Assembly: GCA_019264505.1 (NCBI GenBank)
Contig: JAHUZY010000305.1
Coordinates: forward strand, 1-7,858
Direction: 5' to 3'
DNA: 7,858 bases
Source of the DNA: Phenylobacterium sp.
GTDB lineage: Bacteria > Pseudomonadota > Alphaproteobacteria > Caulobacterales > Caulobacteraceae
Shown here: in pieces, positions 1-5,679 of the stretch
How the letters are laid out: every line of letters starts with the position of its first letter
Numbering within the stretch: the stretch's first letter is position 1
The notes under the pieces: model-generated
Databases searched by the model: none
The model's input: the letters and a program-made list of their open reading frames with translations, nothing else
Told to the model about the DNA's origin: nothing
Translations under genes and position numbers: made by a program

Positions 1-1
1 C

Positions 2-463
2 GGCGCCCTAGTCGGCGCCGGGGTCGTGACGCCTGGCCCCATCCTGGTCTTCGCCATCGCTGGCGCGGTCGCCGGTGACGCCATCTCCTTCGAGCTTGGC
101 CGCTGGATGGGGCCCACAGCCCTGCGCCACAGGCGACTGCGGCGCCACCGTCGCGCCGTGGCCCGGGCGCGCCTGTTCATCCATCGCGCCGGCATGTTGG
201 CCATGATCCTTGGTCGCTTCACCGGCCCTGTGCGCTCCTTCGTCCCGCTTGTGGGAGGGATGTTGAGCATGGGCCGGGTGCGGTTCCAGATCGCCAATCT
301 GGTGGGGGCCATCCTCTGGATTCCGGTCATGTTGGCGCCGGGCTACCTGGCGGCGCGAGGCCTGACCCTGCTGCCGGCGGGCGTGGTGGAGCCAACCCTG
401 ATCGCGGCGGGCCTCCTCATCCTCGCCGTCCTGGCCTGGCGTCGGTGGCGGCGACGGGCCTGA
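2..463 (+). CDS. DedA/VTT-family membrane protein, 5' truncated by window edge
   Basis: The reading frame is open from the left edge to a TGA at 461-463, so only the C-terminal 153 residues are visible. A GTG at 26 is an internal codon and not a convincing start, because the frame continues upstream without a stop. Two conserved DedA blocks are present: a GDAISFELGRWMG stretch (the family's acidic residue followed by GR..G), and LGRFTGPVRSFVPLVGG followed by a hydrophobic segment ending in APGYL. The protein ends with a last membrane helix (about 20 residues, TLIAAGLLILAVLAW) and a basic RRWRRRA tail, which fits a cytoplasmic C-terminus. DedA/VTT proteins are inner-membrane proteins linked to lipid scrambling or transport and membrane homeostasis; the substrate here cannot be told. 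It converges on the MFS gene with 3 nt between the two stop codons and is probably unrelated to that operon. Confidence 0.88.
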   Translation, partial: GALVGAGVVTPGPILVFAIAGAVAGDAISFELGRWMGPTALRHRRLRRHRRAVARARLFIHRAGMLAMILGRFTGPVRSFVPLVGGMLSMGRVRFQIANLVGAILWIPVMLAPGYLAARGLTLLPAGVVEPTLIAAGLLILAVLAWRRWRRRA

Positions 464-475
464 GGCTTAAGTCTC
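462..475. repeat. Short inverted repeat spanning the two convergent stop codons
   Basis: The sequence GAGGCTTAAGTCTC is an inverted repeat around CTTAAG with one G/T position that becomes a G-U wobble in RNA. It covers most of the plus-strand TGA and all of the minus-strand TAA. As a hairpin it would have a 5-bp stem and a TTAA loop. No T-run follows in either direction, so it is at best a weak bidirectional transcription stop. Confidence 0.3.
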
Positions 476-1933
476 CTCGGGCGGCGTCTCAGCTCGGCGG
501 CGTCGGATCTCGGCCGAAATCTCCTCATGGCGCATCCGGCCCACCGCATAGGGGGCGAACAGAACCATGGCGATCAGAGCCACCACGGCCGAACCCGGCC
601 CCCAGGCCAGCAGCAGACGGGTCAGGACGTCGGCCGGCAACTCGATCCCCACAGCGCGCCCAGCCTCCCGCGGAAACCGCATGGCGTCCAGGGCGAGGCC
701 CGCGACCAGGACCCCCACGCCCGAGGCCGCCTTGGCCGCAAATCCGAGGCCCGCGAAATAGAGCCCCTCCCGCCTGCGGTGGAACAGGAACTCATGCTCG
801 TCGGCGGCGTCAGCCATCATGGAGGGATAGGCGATCATGGCGAAGCCGACGCCTATGCCGGCCATGGCGCTGTTGGCGGCCAGGGCGATCGTCGCCGCCG
901 CCCCTTCGGGCCGGTAGAGCCCGCTCACCCAGACCAGCGGCAGGACCACCCAGGACACCAGCACCAGGCCAAGCCCCACCAGCACCACCGTGCGTTTCTC
1001 CAGCCGCCGGGTCAGCTGGGGCGTCAGGGGAATCCCGGCCAGGATACCGGCCAGATAGGCATAGCCGACGAACTGCATCATCTCGGGCCGCAGCTTCCAG
1101 ACGAAGAGCTGGCTATGGGTGTTCAGCGTCCCGTTGGCGCCGACCGCGGCATAGAAGATCACGGCCGAGAAAAAGAGGATCCGGAACGAGCGGTTGCGCA
1201 GTATCTCGGCCACCTCGCCAGGCAGGCGCCTGGCCATGGAGACGTCCACCGAGGCCACCTTCGGCAGGCTGGCGGCGAACCGATAGACGCCGAGACAACA
1301 GAGCGTCATGGCCGCCAGCACCAGGGCCGCCACCGACCAACCAAAGGCTGGATAGCGATCAGGGCTTTGCAGGCCGCCTTCGCCAGCGAAAAAGACCGAA
1401 TAGGCCAGGGCCGTGATCAGGATGCTGGTGAGAATGCCGACCACCACCCGCCAGGCGACGATGGAAGAGCGCTCCACATAGCCGTCGGCCATCTCAGCGC
1501 CGAGAGCGAGATAGGGCACCCAGAAGACCGAGATGAAGGCCCGGACCGCAACGGACGTCACGGCCAGCCAGACAAACAGCAGGGTCGGCGACAGGCCGCT
1601 GGGCGGGGTGAACAGCAGGCCGAGCGCCAGGGCGGTCAGCGGCGCGCCGATGAACATCAGGGGCGCGCGTCGGCCGAACCGGGACTGGAGATTGTCCGAC
1701 CAGGAGCCGATGAACGGATCGACGCCGGCATCGGCGCACAGGCCGATGAACAGGGCCGCCCCCACCAGGGACCCCGAGAGACCCAGGACCGCGGTGTAGT
1801 AGAAGAAGATGAAGCCCGCCGCGGTGGTGAACAGGGCATCGCCCGCTCCGCCGAGGCTGTAGGCGAACTTCACCTTGCGAGGTGGCCGCAGGGGCGTGGT
1901 TTCAGCGAGGCTCGGCGTGGGAATGGCGGTCAT
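467..1933 (-). CDS. MFS transporter, GPH (MelB-like) sugar:cation symporter family
   Basis: A 488-aa polytopic inner-membrane protein, the usual length for glycoside-pentoside-hexuronide symporters (MFS_2). The family signature is clear: D68 and D72, four residues apart as in MelB Asp55/Asp59 of the cation site, lead into DPFIGSWSDNLQSRFGRRAP (72-91). A second block, PYLALGAEMADGYVERS (140-156), matches the helix IV-V region of the family, and near the C-terminus an RRREGLYFAG stretch followed by FAAKAASG resembles the last conserved helices. The C-terminus is charged and hydrophilic. Likely role: uptake of a glycoside, sugar or uronide driven by H+ or Na+, supplying the enzymes encoded upstream. 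The ATG at 1933-1931 overlaps the TGA of the preceding isomerase gene as ATGA, so translation is probably coupled. It is the last gene of the operon, and its TAA lies 3 nt from the convergent DedA stop. The substrate cannot be read from sequence. Confidence 0.92.
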   Translation of the reverse strand: MTAIPTPSLAETTPLRPPRKVKFAYSLGGAGDALFTTAAGFIFFYYTAVLGLSGSLVGAALFIGLCADAGVDPFIGSWSDNLQSRFGRRAPLMFIGAPLTALALGLLFTPPSGLSPTLLFVWLAVTSVAVRAFISVFWVPYLALGAEMADGYVERSSIVAWRVVVGILTSILITALAYSVFFAGEGGLQSPDRYPAFGWSVAALVLAAMTLCCLGVYRFAASLPKVASVDVSMARRLPGEVAEILRNRSFRILFFSAVIFYAAVGANGTLNTHSQLFVWKLRPEMMQFVGYAYLAGILAGIPLTPQLTRRLEKRTVVLVGLGLVLVSWVVLPLVWVSGLYRPEGAAATIALAANSAMAGIGVGFAMIAYPSMMADAADEHEFLFHRRREGLYFAGLGFAAKAASGVGVLVAGLALDAMRFPREAGRAVGIELPADVLTRLLLAWGPGSAVVALIAMVLFAPYAVGRMRHEEISAEIRRRRAETPPEET

Positions 1934-2703
1934 GCGCGCGGTCCGCCGAAATGATCCATGGCCTGCCGAAGGGCGCCGATGGGATCATCCCGGGGGATGA
2001 ATTCATGTCCTACCCAGCCCTCATAGCCCAGGTGGCGCAGGAGGCCGGCCACGGCGGGCCAGTGGATTTCCTGCCGGTCATCCAGGTCTCTGCGCCCCGG
2101 CGCCCCGCCGGTATGGATGTGACCGATCAGAGGGAGGTTGGCGCGGATCGTCCGCAGCAGGTCTCCCTCCATCAGCTGCATATGGTAGGCGTCGTAGAGC
2201 AGCCGCAGGGCCGGCGAATTCACCTGGGTGACCACCTGCGCGCCCCAGGCGGTGTGGTCGCACTGCTGGTCGGGGTGATCGACCTTGGAGTTCAACAGCT
2301 CCAGCAAAAGCATGACGCCGGCGGCCTCGGCTTCCTGAGCCAGAGGCGCCAGACCTTCGACCGTATTGGCGATCCCTTCGGCGTCGGCGCGGCCCTTTCG
2401 GTCGCCTGAAAAGACGATCACCTTCTCCACCCCATGGGTCTGGGCCAGCGCGATGGAGGCCCGGACCTTATCCTGTAATTTCAGATGATTGTCGCGATCA
2501 TTGAACCCGACCTCGAGGGGCTGATGCCCCGTCAGGGTGACCAGGGCGAGGCCGGCGTTCCGGGCGGCGGGCCAGAGGGCCTCCGGCGCCATCTCCACCC
2601 CTTGCGCGCCGGCGGCGGCCATGCGCGCCAGGAAGGCTGGGCCGTCCACCTCGCGGCCGGCGGTGAACGACCACCAGGCGAAGGACTGGCGAAAGCCGCT
2701 CAT
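1930..2703 (-). CDS. Hydroxypyruvate isomerase-like TIM-barrel protein (Hyi family)
   Basis: A 257-aa protein, the same size as E. coli Hyi. The frame is open upstream to 3027, but the true start is the ATG at 2703-2701. It overlaps the TGA of the upstream gene (ATGA) and has an AGGGA Shine-Dalgarno sequence 7 nt away (2711-2715); the extra upstream residues are low-complexity antisense translation of the oxidoreductase. Family motifs: LLELLNSKVDHP (133-144), CDHTAWG (148-154), LLYDAYHMQLMEGD (168-181), GHIHTGGAPGR (194-204), VGHEFIPRDDP (231-241). Likely divalent-metal ligands are E135, D171, H197 and E234; E135 and E234 correspond to the two catalytic Glu of Hyi. The family interconverts hydroxypyruvate and tartronate semialdehyde, or 2-oxo-tetronates (OtnI). 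No glyoxylate carboligase, tartronate semialdehyde reductase, glycerate kinase or tetronate gene is nearby, so a keto-sugar substrate made by the neighbouring dehydrogenases is equally plausible. Family assignment is strong; the reaction is open. Confidence 0.9.
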   Translation of the reverse strand: MSGFRQSFAWWSFTAGREVDGPAFLARMAAAGAQGVEMAPEALWPAARNAGLALVTLTGHQPLEVGFNDRDNHLKLQDKVRASIALAQTHGVEKVIVFSGDRKGRADAEGIANTVEGLAPLAQEAEAAGVMLLLELLNSKVDHPDQQCDHTAWGAQVVTQVNSPALRLLYDAYHMQLMEGDLLRTIRANLPLIGHIHTGGAPGRRDLDDRQEIHWPAVAGLLRHLGYEGWVGHEFIPRDDPIGALRQAMDHFGGPRA

Positions 2704-3842
2704 GCTGAAATCCCTGTCCAGGCGCCGTCGGCGGCGTGGCTCTTCACGACGGCCTCGATGAAGGCCACCCCCTCGACCCCGTCCTGGACGCCCGGGACGA
2801 GGCTGGCCAGGGCGTCGGGCGCCCGTCCGTCCCGGTGTGCGGACACCAGTTCGGCGGCGTCGGCATAGATCTGGGCGAAGCCTTCCAGATAGCCCTCCGG
2901 ATGACCGGCCGGCAGCCGGGTGGCGGCCGCAGCATCCGCCGAAAGCCCCGGTCCGCCCCGGCGCAGGACGCGGGGCGCCTCGCCGAGCGGCGAAAACCGC
3001 AGCAGGTCCGGCTCCTCCTGCGCCCATTCGAGGCCGGCGTCTTCCCCGAAGAGCCGCAGGCGCAGGCCATTGGTCGCCCCCACCGCCACCTGGCTGGCCC
3101 AGAGCTGACCGCGCGCGCCGCCAGCGAAGCGCAGTTGCACCCGCACGTCATCATCCACCCGGCGACCGGGCACGAAGGTCGACAGATCGGCGCTCAGGGC
3201 CTCCAGCGGCGCGCCGGTGACAAACCGCGCCAGGTGGAAGGCATGGGTGGCGATGTCGCCGAGCGCCCCGCCTGGCCCCGCCCGCTGCGGATCGCCCCGC
3301 CAGTCGGCCTGCTTGTTGCCGGGCAGGTCCCGGGCCAGCCAGTCCTGGGCGTATTCCACCTGCACGCCGCGCAAGGGCCCCAGGCGTGCCGTCGCCACCA
3401 GCGAACGGGCCTCGCGCACCATGGGATAGCCGGAATAGTTGTGGGTCAGGATGAAGGGCAGGCCGCTCTTGGCCACCTGCTCGGCCAGCGCCCTGGCGCT
3501 CGCAAAATCAGTGGTCAGCGGCTTGTCGCAGATGACCGGAACGCCGGCGTCGATGAAGGCGGCGCAGATCGGCGCATGCAGATAGTTTGGCGTGACCACG
3601 GCCACCGCATCGATCCCGTCCTCGCGGTCGGCCTCAGCCCTGGCCATAGCCGCCCAGTCGCCATAGGCGCGCTCCGGCGAAAGCCCTAGGGACTGGCCGA
3701 AGTCCGACGAGGTCTTAGGATCGGACGAGAACGCCCCCGCCGTCAGGACCCAGCGCCCGTCCAGCCGCGCGGCCATACGATGGACCCCGCCGATGAAGGC
3801 GCCGGGACCGCCGCCCACCATGCCCAGACGTAAGGTCCTCAA
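2700..3842 (-). CDS. Gfo/Idh/MocA family NAD(P)-dependent oxidoreductase, TTG start
   Basis: A 380-aa cytoplasmic sugar or cyclitol dehydrogenase. The N-terminal Rossmann fold begins LRLGMVGGGPGAFIG (4-18). TPNYLH (84-89) and VICDKP (103-108) carry the nucleotide-site and catalytic-lysine motif, with K107 as the expected catalytic Lys. GDIATHAFHL (195-204) is the second catalytic block, where H200 matches the family's conserved His; the family usually has Gly where A198 stands. The start is TTG (3842-3840), overlapping the upstream TGA as TTGA. The next Met (residue 8, ATG at 3821-3819) would remove the first beta strand, so TTG is preferred. No strong ribosome site precedes it, which fits translational coupling to the gene upstream. 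The family oxidises or reduces hydroxyls of inositols, sugars and glycosides, including C3 of glucosides. In this operon it could reduce, or further oxidise, the product of the GMC enzyme and the isomerases. Substrate and cofactor preference are not determined. Confidence 0.93.
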   Translation of the reverse strand: MRTLRLGMVGGGPGAFIGGVHRMAARLDGRWVLTAGAFSSDPKTSSDFGQSLGLSPERAYGDWAAMARAEADREDGIDAVAVVTPNYLHAPICAAFIDAGVPVICDKPLTTDFASARALAEQVAKSGLPFILTHNYSGYPMVREARSLVATARLGPLRGVQVEYAQDWLARDLPGNKQADWRGDPQRAGPGGALGDIATHAFHLARFVTGAPLEALSADLSTFVPGRRVDDDVRVQLRFAGGARGQLWASQVAVGATNGLRLRLFGEDAGLEWAQEEPDLLRFSPLGEAPRVLRRGGPGLSADAAAATRLPAGHPEGYLEGFAQIYADAAELVSAHRDGRAPDALASLVPGVQDGVEGVAFIEAVVKSHAADGAWTGISA

Positions 3843-4897
3843 CGATCAAGGCCCAGCAGCCGGCGATTGGCCGCCTGATCGACATCTGTAGCCACGAAAT
3901 CGTCGAAGGCCCGGTCGGTGACCCGGATGATGTGATCGGCGATGAAGGCCGCGCCTTCCCGGGCGCCGTCCTCCCAGTGCTTCAGGCAGCACTCCCACTC
4001 CAGCACCGCCCAACCCGTGAAGTCGTAGGCCGCCAGCTTGGAGAAGATGCCCATGAAGTCCACCTGGCCATCGCCCACCGAGCGGAAGCGGCCGGCCCGG
4101 TTAATCCAGGGCTGGTAGCCGCTATAGACCCCCTGACGCCCGGTGGGATTGAACTCAGCGTCCTTGACGTGGAACATCTTGATCCGCTGGTGGTAGATGT
4201 CGATATACTCAAGATAATCAAGCTGTTGCAGCAGGAAGTGGCTAGGGTCATAGAGGATGTTGCAGCGGGGATGGTTGTCCACCCGCTCCAGGAACATCTC
4301 GAAGGTCGCCCCGTCGAACAGGTCTTCACCCGGGTGGATCTCGTAGCAGAGATCGACGCCCGCCTCGTCGAAGGCGTCGAGGATCGGCCGCCACCGCCGG
4401 GCCAGCTCGTCAAACGCCGTCTCAACCAGGCCCGCCGGCCTTTGCGGATAGGGATAGAGATAGGGCCAGGCCAGCGACCCTGAGAAGGTGACATGGGCGT
4501 TCAGGCCAAGCCTGCGCGAGGCCCTGGCCGCCATCATCAGCTGGTTTTCCGCCCAGGCTTGGCGGGCGGCGGGGTTCCCCCTCACCTCCCTGGGCACGCC
4601 GCTATCATAGAGCGGGTCATAGGCCGGATGGACCGCCACCATCTGGCCCTGGCTGTGGGTGGACAGCTCGCTGATCTCCACCCCGGCGTCGGCCAGCATG
4701 CCCTTTACGTCATCGCAGTAGGTCTGGCTCTCGGCCGCCAGCTGCAAATCGAACAGCCGCCGGTCCCAGGTGGGAATCTGCACGGCCACAAAGCCCATCT
4801 CCGCGGCCCACCGGGCGATCCCAGGCAAGGAGTTGAACGGCGCCTCATCGCTGGCGAACTGCGCCAGGAACAGTCCTGGTCCCTTGATGGTCTTCAT
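3839..4897 (-). CDS. Sugar phosphate isomerase/epimerase-type TIM-barrel protein, 352 aa
   Basis: A xylose-isomerase-like TIM barrel (AP endonuclease 2 superfamily), longer than the common 250-290 residues because of insertions around 85-115 and 250-275 and a C-terminal tail. Likely metal ligands sit at the expected strand ends: E186 (CYEIHPGEDLF, 184-194), D217 with H220 (LYDPSHF, 215-221), H243 (MFHVKDAEF, 241-249) and E300 or E302 (VLEWE, 298-302). The ATG at 4897-4895 follows a purine-rich AAGGCGGAAG stretch (4901-4910). A 48-nt spacer separates it from the preceding isomerase gene, and its stop overlaps the TTG start of the Gfo/Idh/MocA gene. Relatives act as isomerases, C3/C4 epimerases of keto-sugars, dehydratases, or large subunits of C-glycoside deglycosidases working on 3-oxo-glycosides. 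No small deglycosidase subunit is visible here, so an isomerase or epimerase role on a keto-sugar is my preferred guess. Fold and metal site are well supported; the reaction is not. Confidence 0.9.
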   Translation of the reverse strand: MKTIKGPGLFLAQFASDEAPFNSLPGIARWAAEMGFVAVQIPTWDRRLFDLQLAAESQTYCDDVKGMLADAGVEISELSTHSQGQMVAVHPAYDPLYDSGVPREVRGNPAARQAWAENQLMMAARASRRLGLNAHVTFSGSLAWPYLYPYPQRPAGLVETAFDELARRWRPILDAFDEAGVDLCYEIHPGEDLFDGATFEMFLERVDNHPRCNILYDPSHFLLQQLDYLEYIDIYHQRIKMFHVKDAEFNPTGRQGVYSGYQPWINRAGRFRSVGDGQVDFMGIFSKLAAYDFTGWAVLEWECCLKHWEDGAREGAAFIADHIIRVTDRAFDDFVATDVDQAANRRLLGLDR

Positions 4898-4900
4898 GAG

Positions 4901-4910
4901 CTTCCGCCTT
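4901..4910 (-). promoter_or_regulatory. Ribosome binding site of the 352-aa isomerase gene
   Basis: On the minus strand the stretch AAGGCGGAAG lies 3 nt upstream of the ATG, with its AAGG core about 9 nt away. It is the only recognisable signal in the 48-nt spacer 4898-4945, apart from a small CCCGG/CCGGG hairpin (4921-4935) that lacks a T-run and does not look like a terminator. Confidence 0.5.
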
Positions 4911-4945
4911 TCAGGTCTCGCCCGGCGGATCCGGGTCTTTGGGGT

Positions 4946-5677
4946 TCAGGCCGCCTCGGTCAGCTTGCGCAGGTGACCAAGGCTTGCGGCCACGCTGTCC
5001 CAGGGCTCAGCGGGGCGGTCATGCTCGACGATGAAGTGCTCGGCGCCGGCCGCCTTGGCCGCAGCCAGCAAGGCGCCATAGTCCATGACCCCGGACCCCA
5101 CATCAGCCATGTCGCCGTCCTGCGCCATGTCCTTCAGGTGAACCAGCTTTACCCGGCCCTTCAGCCGATCCAGCATGGCCAGCGGATCCTCGCCGGCCTT
5201 GCGGGTCCAGTAGAGATCGAGCTCCAGCCCCACGAGATCGGGATCGGTTTCGGCCAGGATGCGGTCATAGGGTCGCTGGCCCGCGGCGCCCTCGAACTCG
5301 AAATCATGGTTGTGATAGGCGAAGCCGAAGCCCCCCTCGACCACCGTGCGGGCCAGACCGTTCAAGGCCGGGATCACCTCGTCCCACTGGCGCTGCTCGG
5401 GCGTCAGATAGGGCAGCACCAGATAACGGCACCCCATCAGCTCGCCCATCTTCAGCACCTCGGCCGGCCGCTGGCGCAAATCATCCAGCCCCACATGGGC
5501 CGAGGGACAGGAGAGCCCGATGGCGTCCATCCGCGCCCGCAGGGCGGAGAAATCCATGTCCAGCGGCGCGGCCAGCTCCACCTCGTCATAGCCGAGCGCC
5601 CGCACCTTCTCGAGGGTGTCCAGCGGATCGTCCCGGAAGGCCCGGCGCAGGGTGTAGAGCTGAAGGCCAAACTGCAT
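4946..5677 (-). CDS. Sugar phosphate isomerase/epimerase-type TIM-barrel protein, 243 aa
   Basis: A compact xylose-isomerase-like TIM barrel starting MQFGLQLYTLRRAF, typical of IolE/IolH-like and YcjR-like annotations. It carries the YHNHDFEFEG block (121-130), LELDLYW (151-157, D154), LVHLKDM (178-184, H180) and FIVEHD (215-220, E218). D154, H180 and E218 are likely metal ligands, with H124 or E127 completing the site. The YHNH subgroup differs from its 352-aa neighbour, which has the classical Glu at this strand, so the two are not recent duplicates. The ATG at 5677-5675 is 2 nt beyond the GMC stop codon, and a GGAG (5688-5691) inside the GMC 3' end serves as ribosome site with a rather long 10-nt gap. 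YcjR of E. coli, a TIM barrel of this broad type, epimerises 3-keto-gulosides at C4. A similar step on the product of the GMC dehydrogenase is a reasonable inference. There is no signal peptide, so it is cytoplasmic. Confidence 0.9.
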   Translation of the reverse strand: MQFGLQLYTLRRAFRDDPLDTLEKVRALGYDEVELAAPLDMDFSALRARMDAIGLSCPSAHVGLDDLRQRPAEVLKMGELMGCRYLVLPYLTPEQRQWDEVIPALNGLARTVVEGGFGFAYHNHDFEFEGAAGQRPYDRILAETDPDLVGLELDLYWTRKAGEDPLAMLDRLKGRVKLVHLKDMAQDGDMADVGSGVMDYGALLAAAKAAGAEHFIVEHDRPAEPWDSVAASLGHLRKLTEAA

Positions 5678-5679
5678 GG

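Noticed and set aside
527..1954. 475-aa plus-strand open frame opposite the MFS transporter (also a 323-aa one at 445-1416)
   Set aside because: It is a mirror of the real gene caused by strong GC bias at third positions. The translation is rich in G, R, H, Q and P with no family motif, while the minus strand encodes a clear GPH symporter.
2704..3027. 108-residue N-terminal extension of the Hyi-like protein
   Set aside because: The extension is Gly/Arg/Pro-rich out-of-frame translation of the upstream oxidoreductase. The ATG at 2703 has a good Shine-Dalgarno sequence, an ATGA overlap and the expected family length.
2736..3689. 317-aa plus-strand open frame opposite the Gfo/Idh/MocA gene
   Set aside because: Same GC-bias effect; the minus-strand gene has all the family motifs.
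4921..4935. CCCGG/CCGGG hairpin between the two isomerase genes as a terminator
   Set aside because: The stem is only 5 bp with a 5-nt loop and no T-run follows on the transcribed strand; the genes on both sides look co-transcribed.
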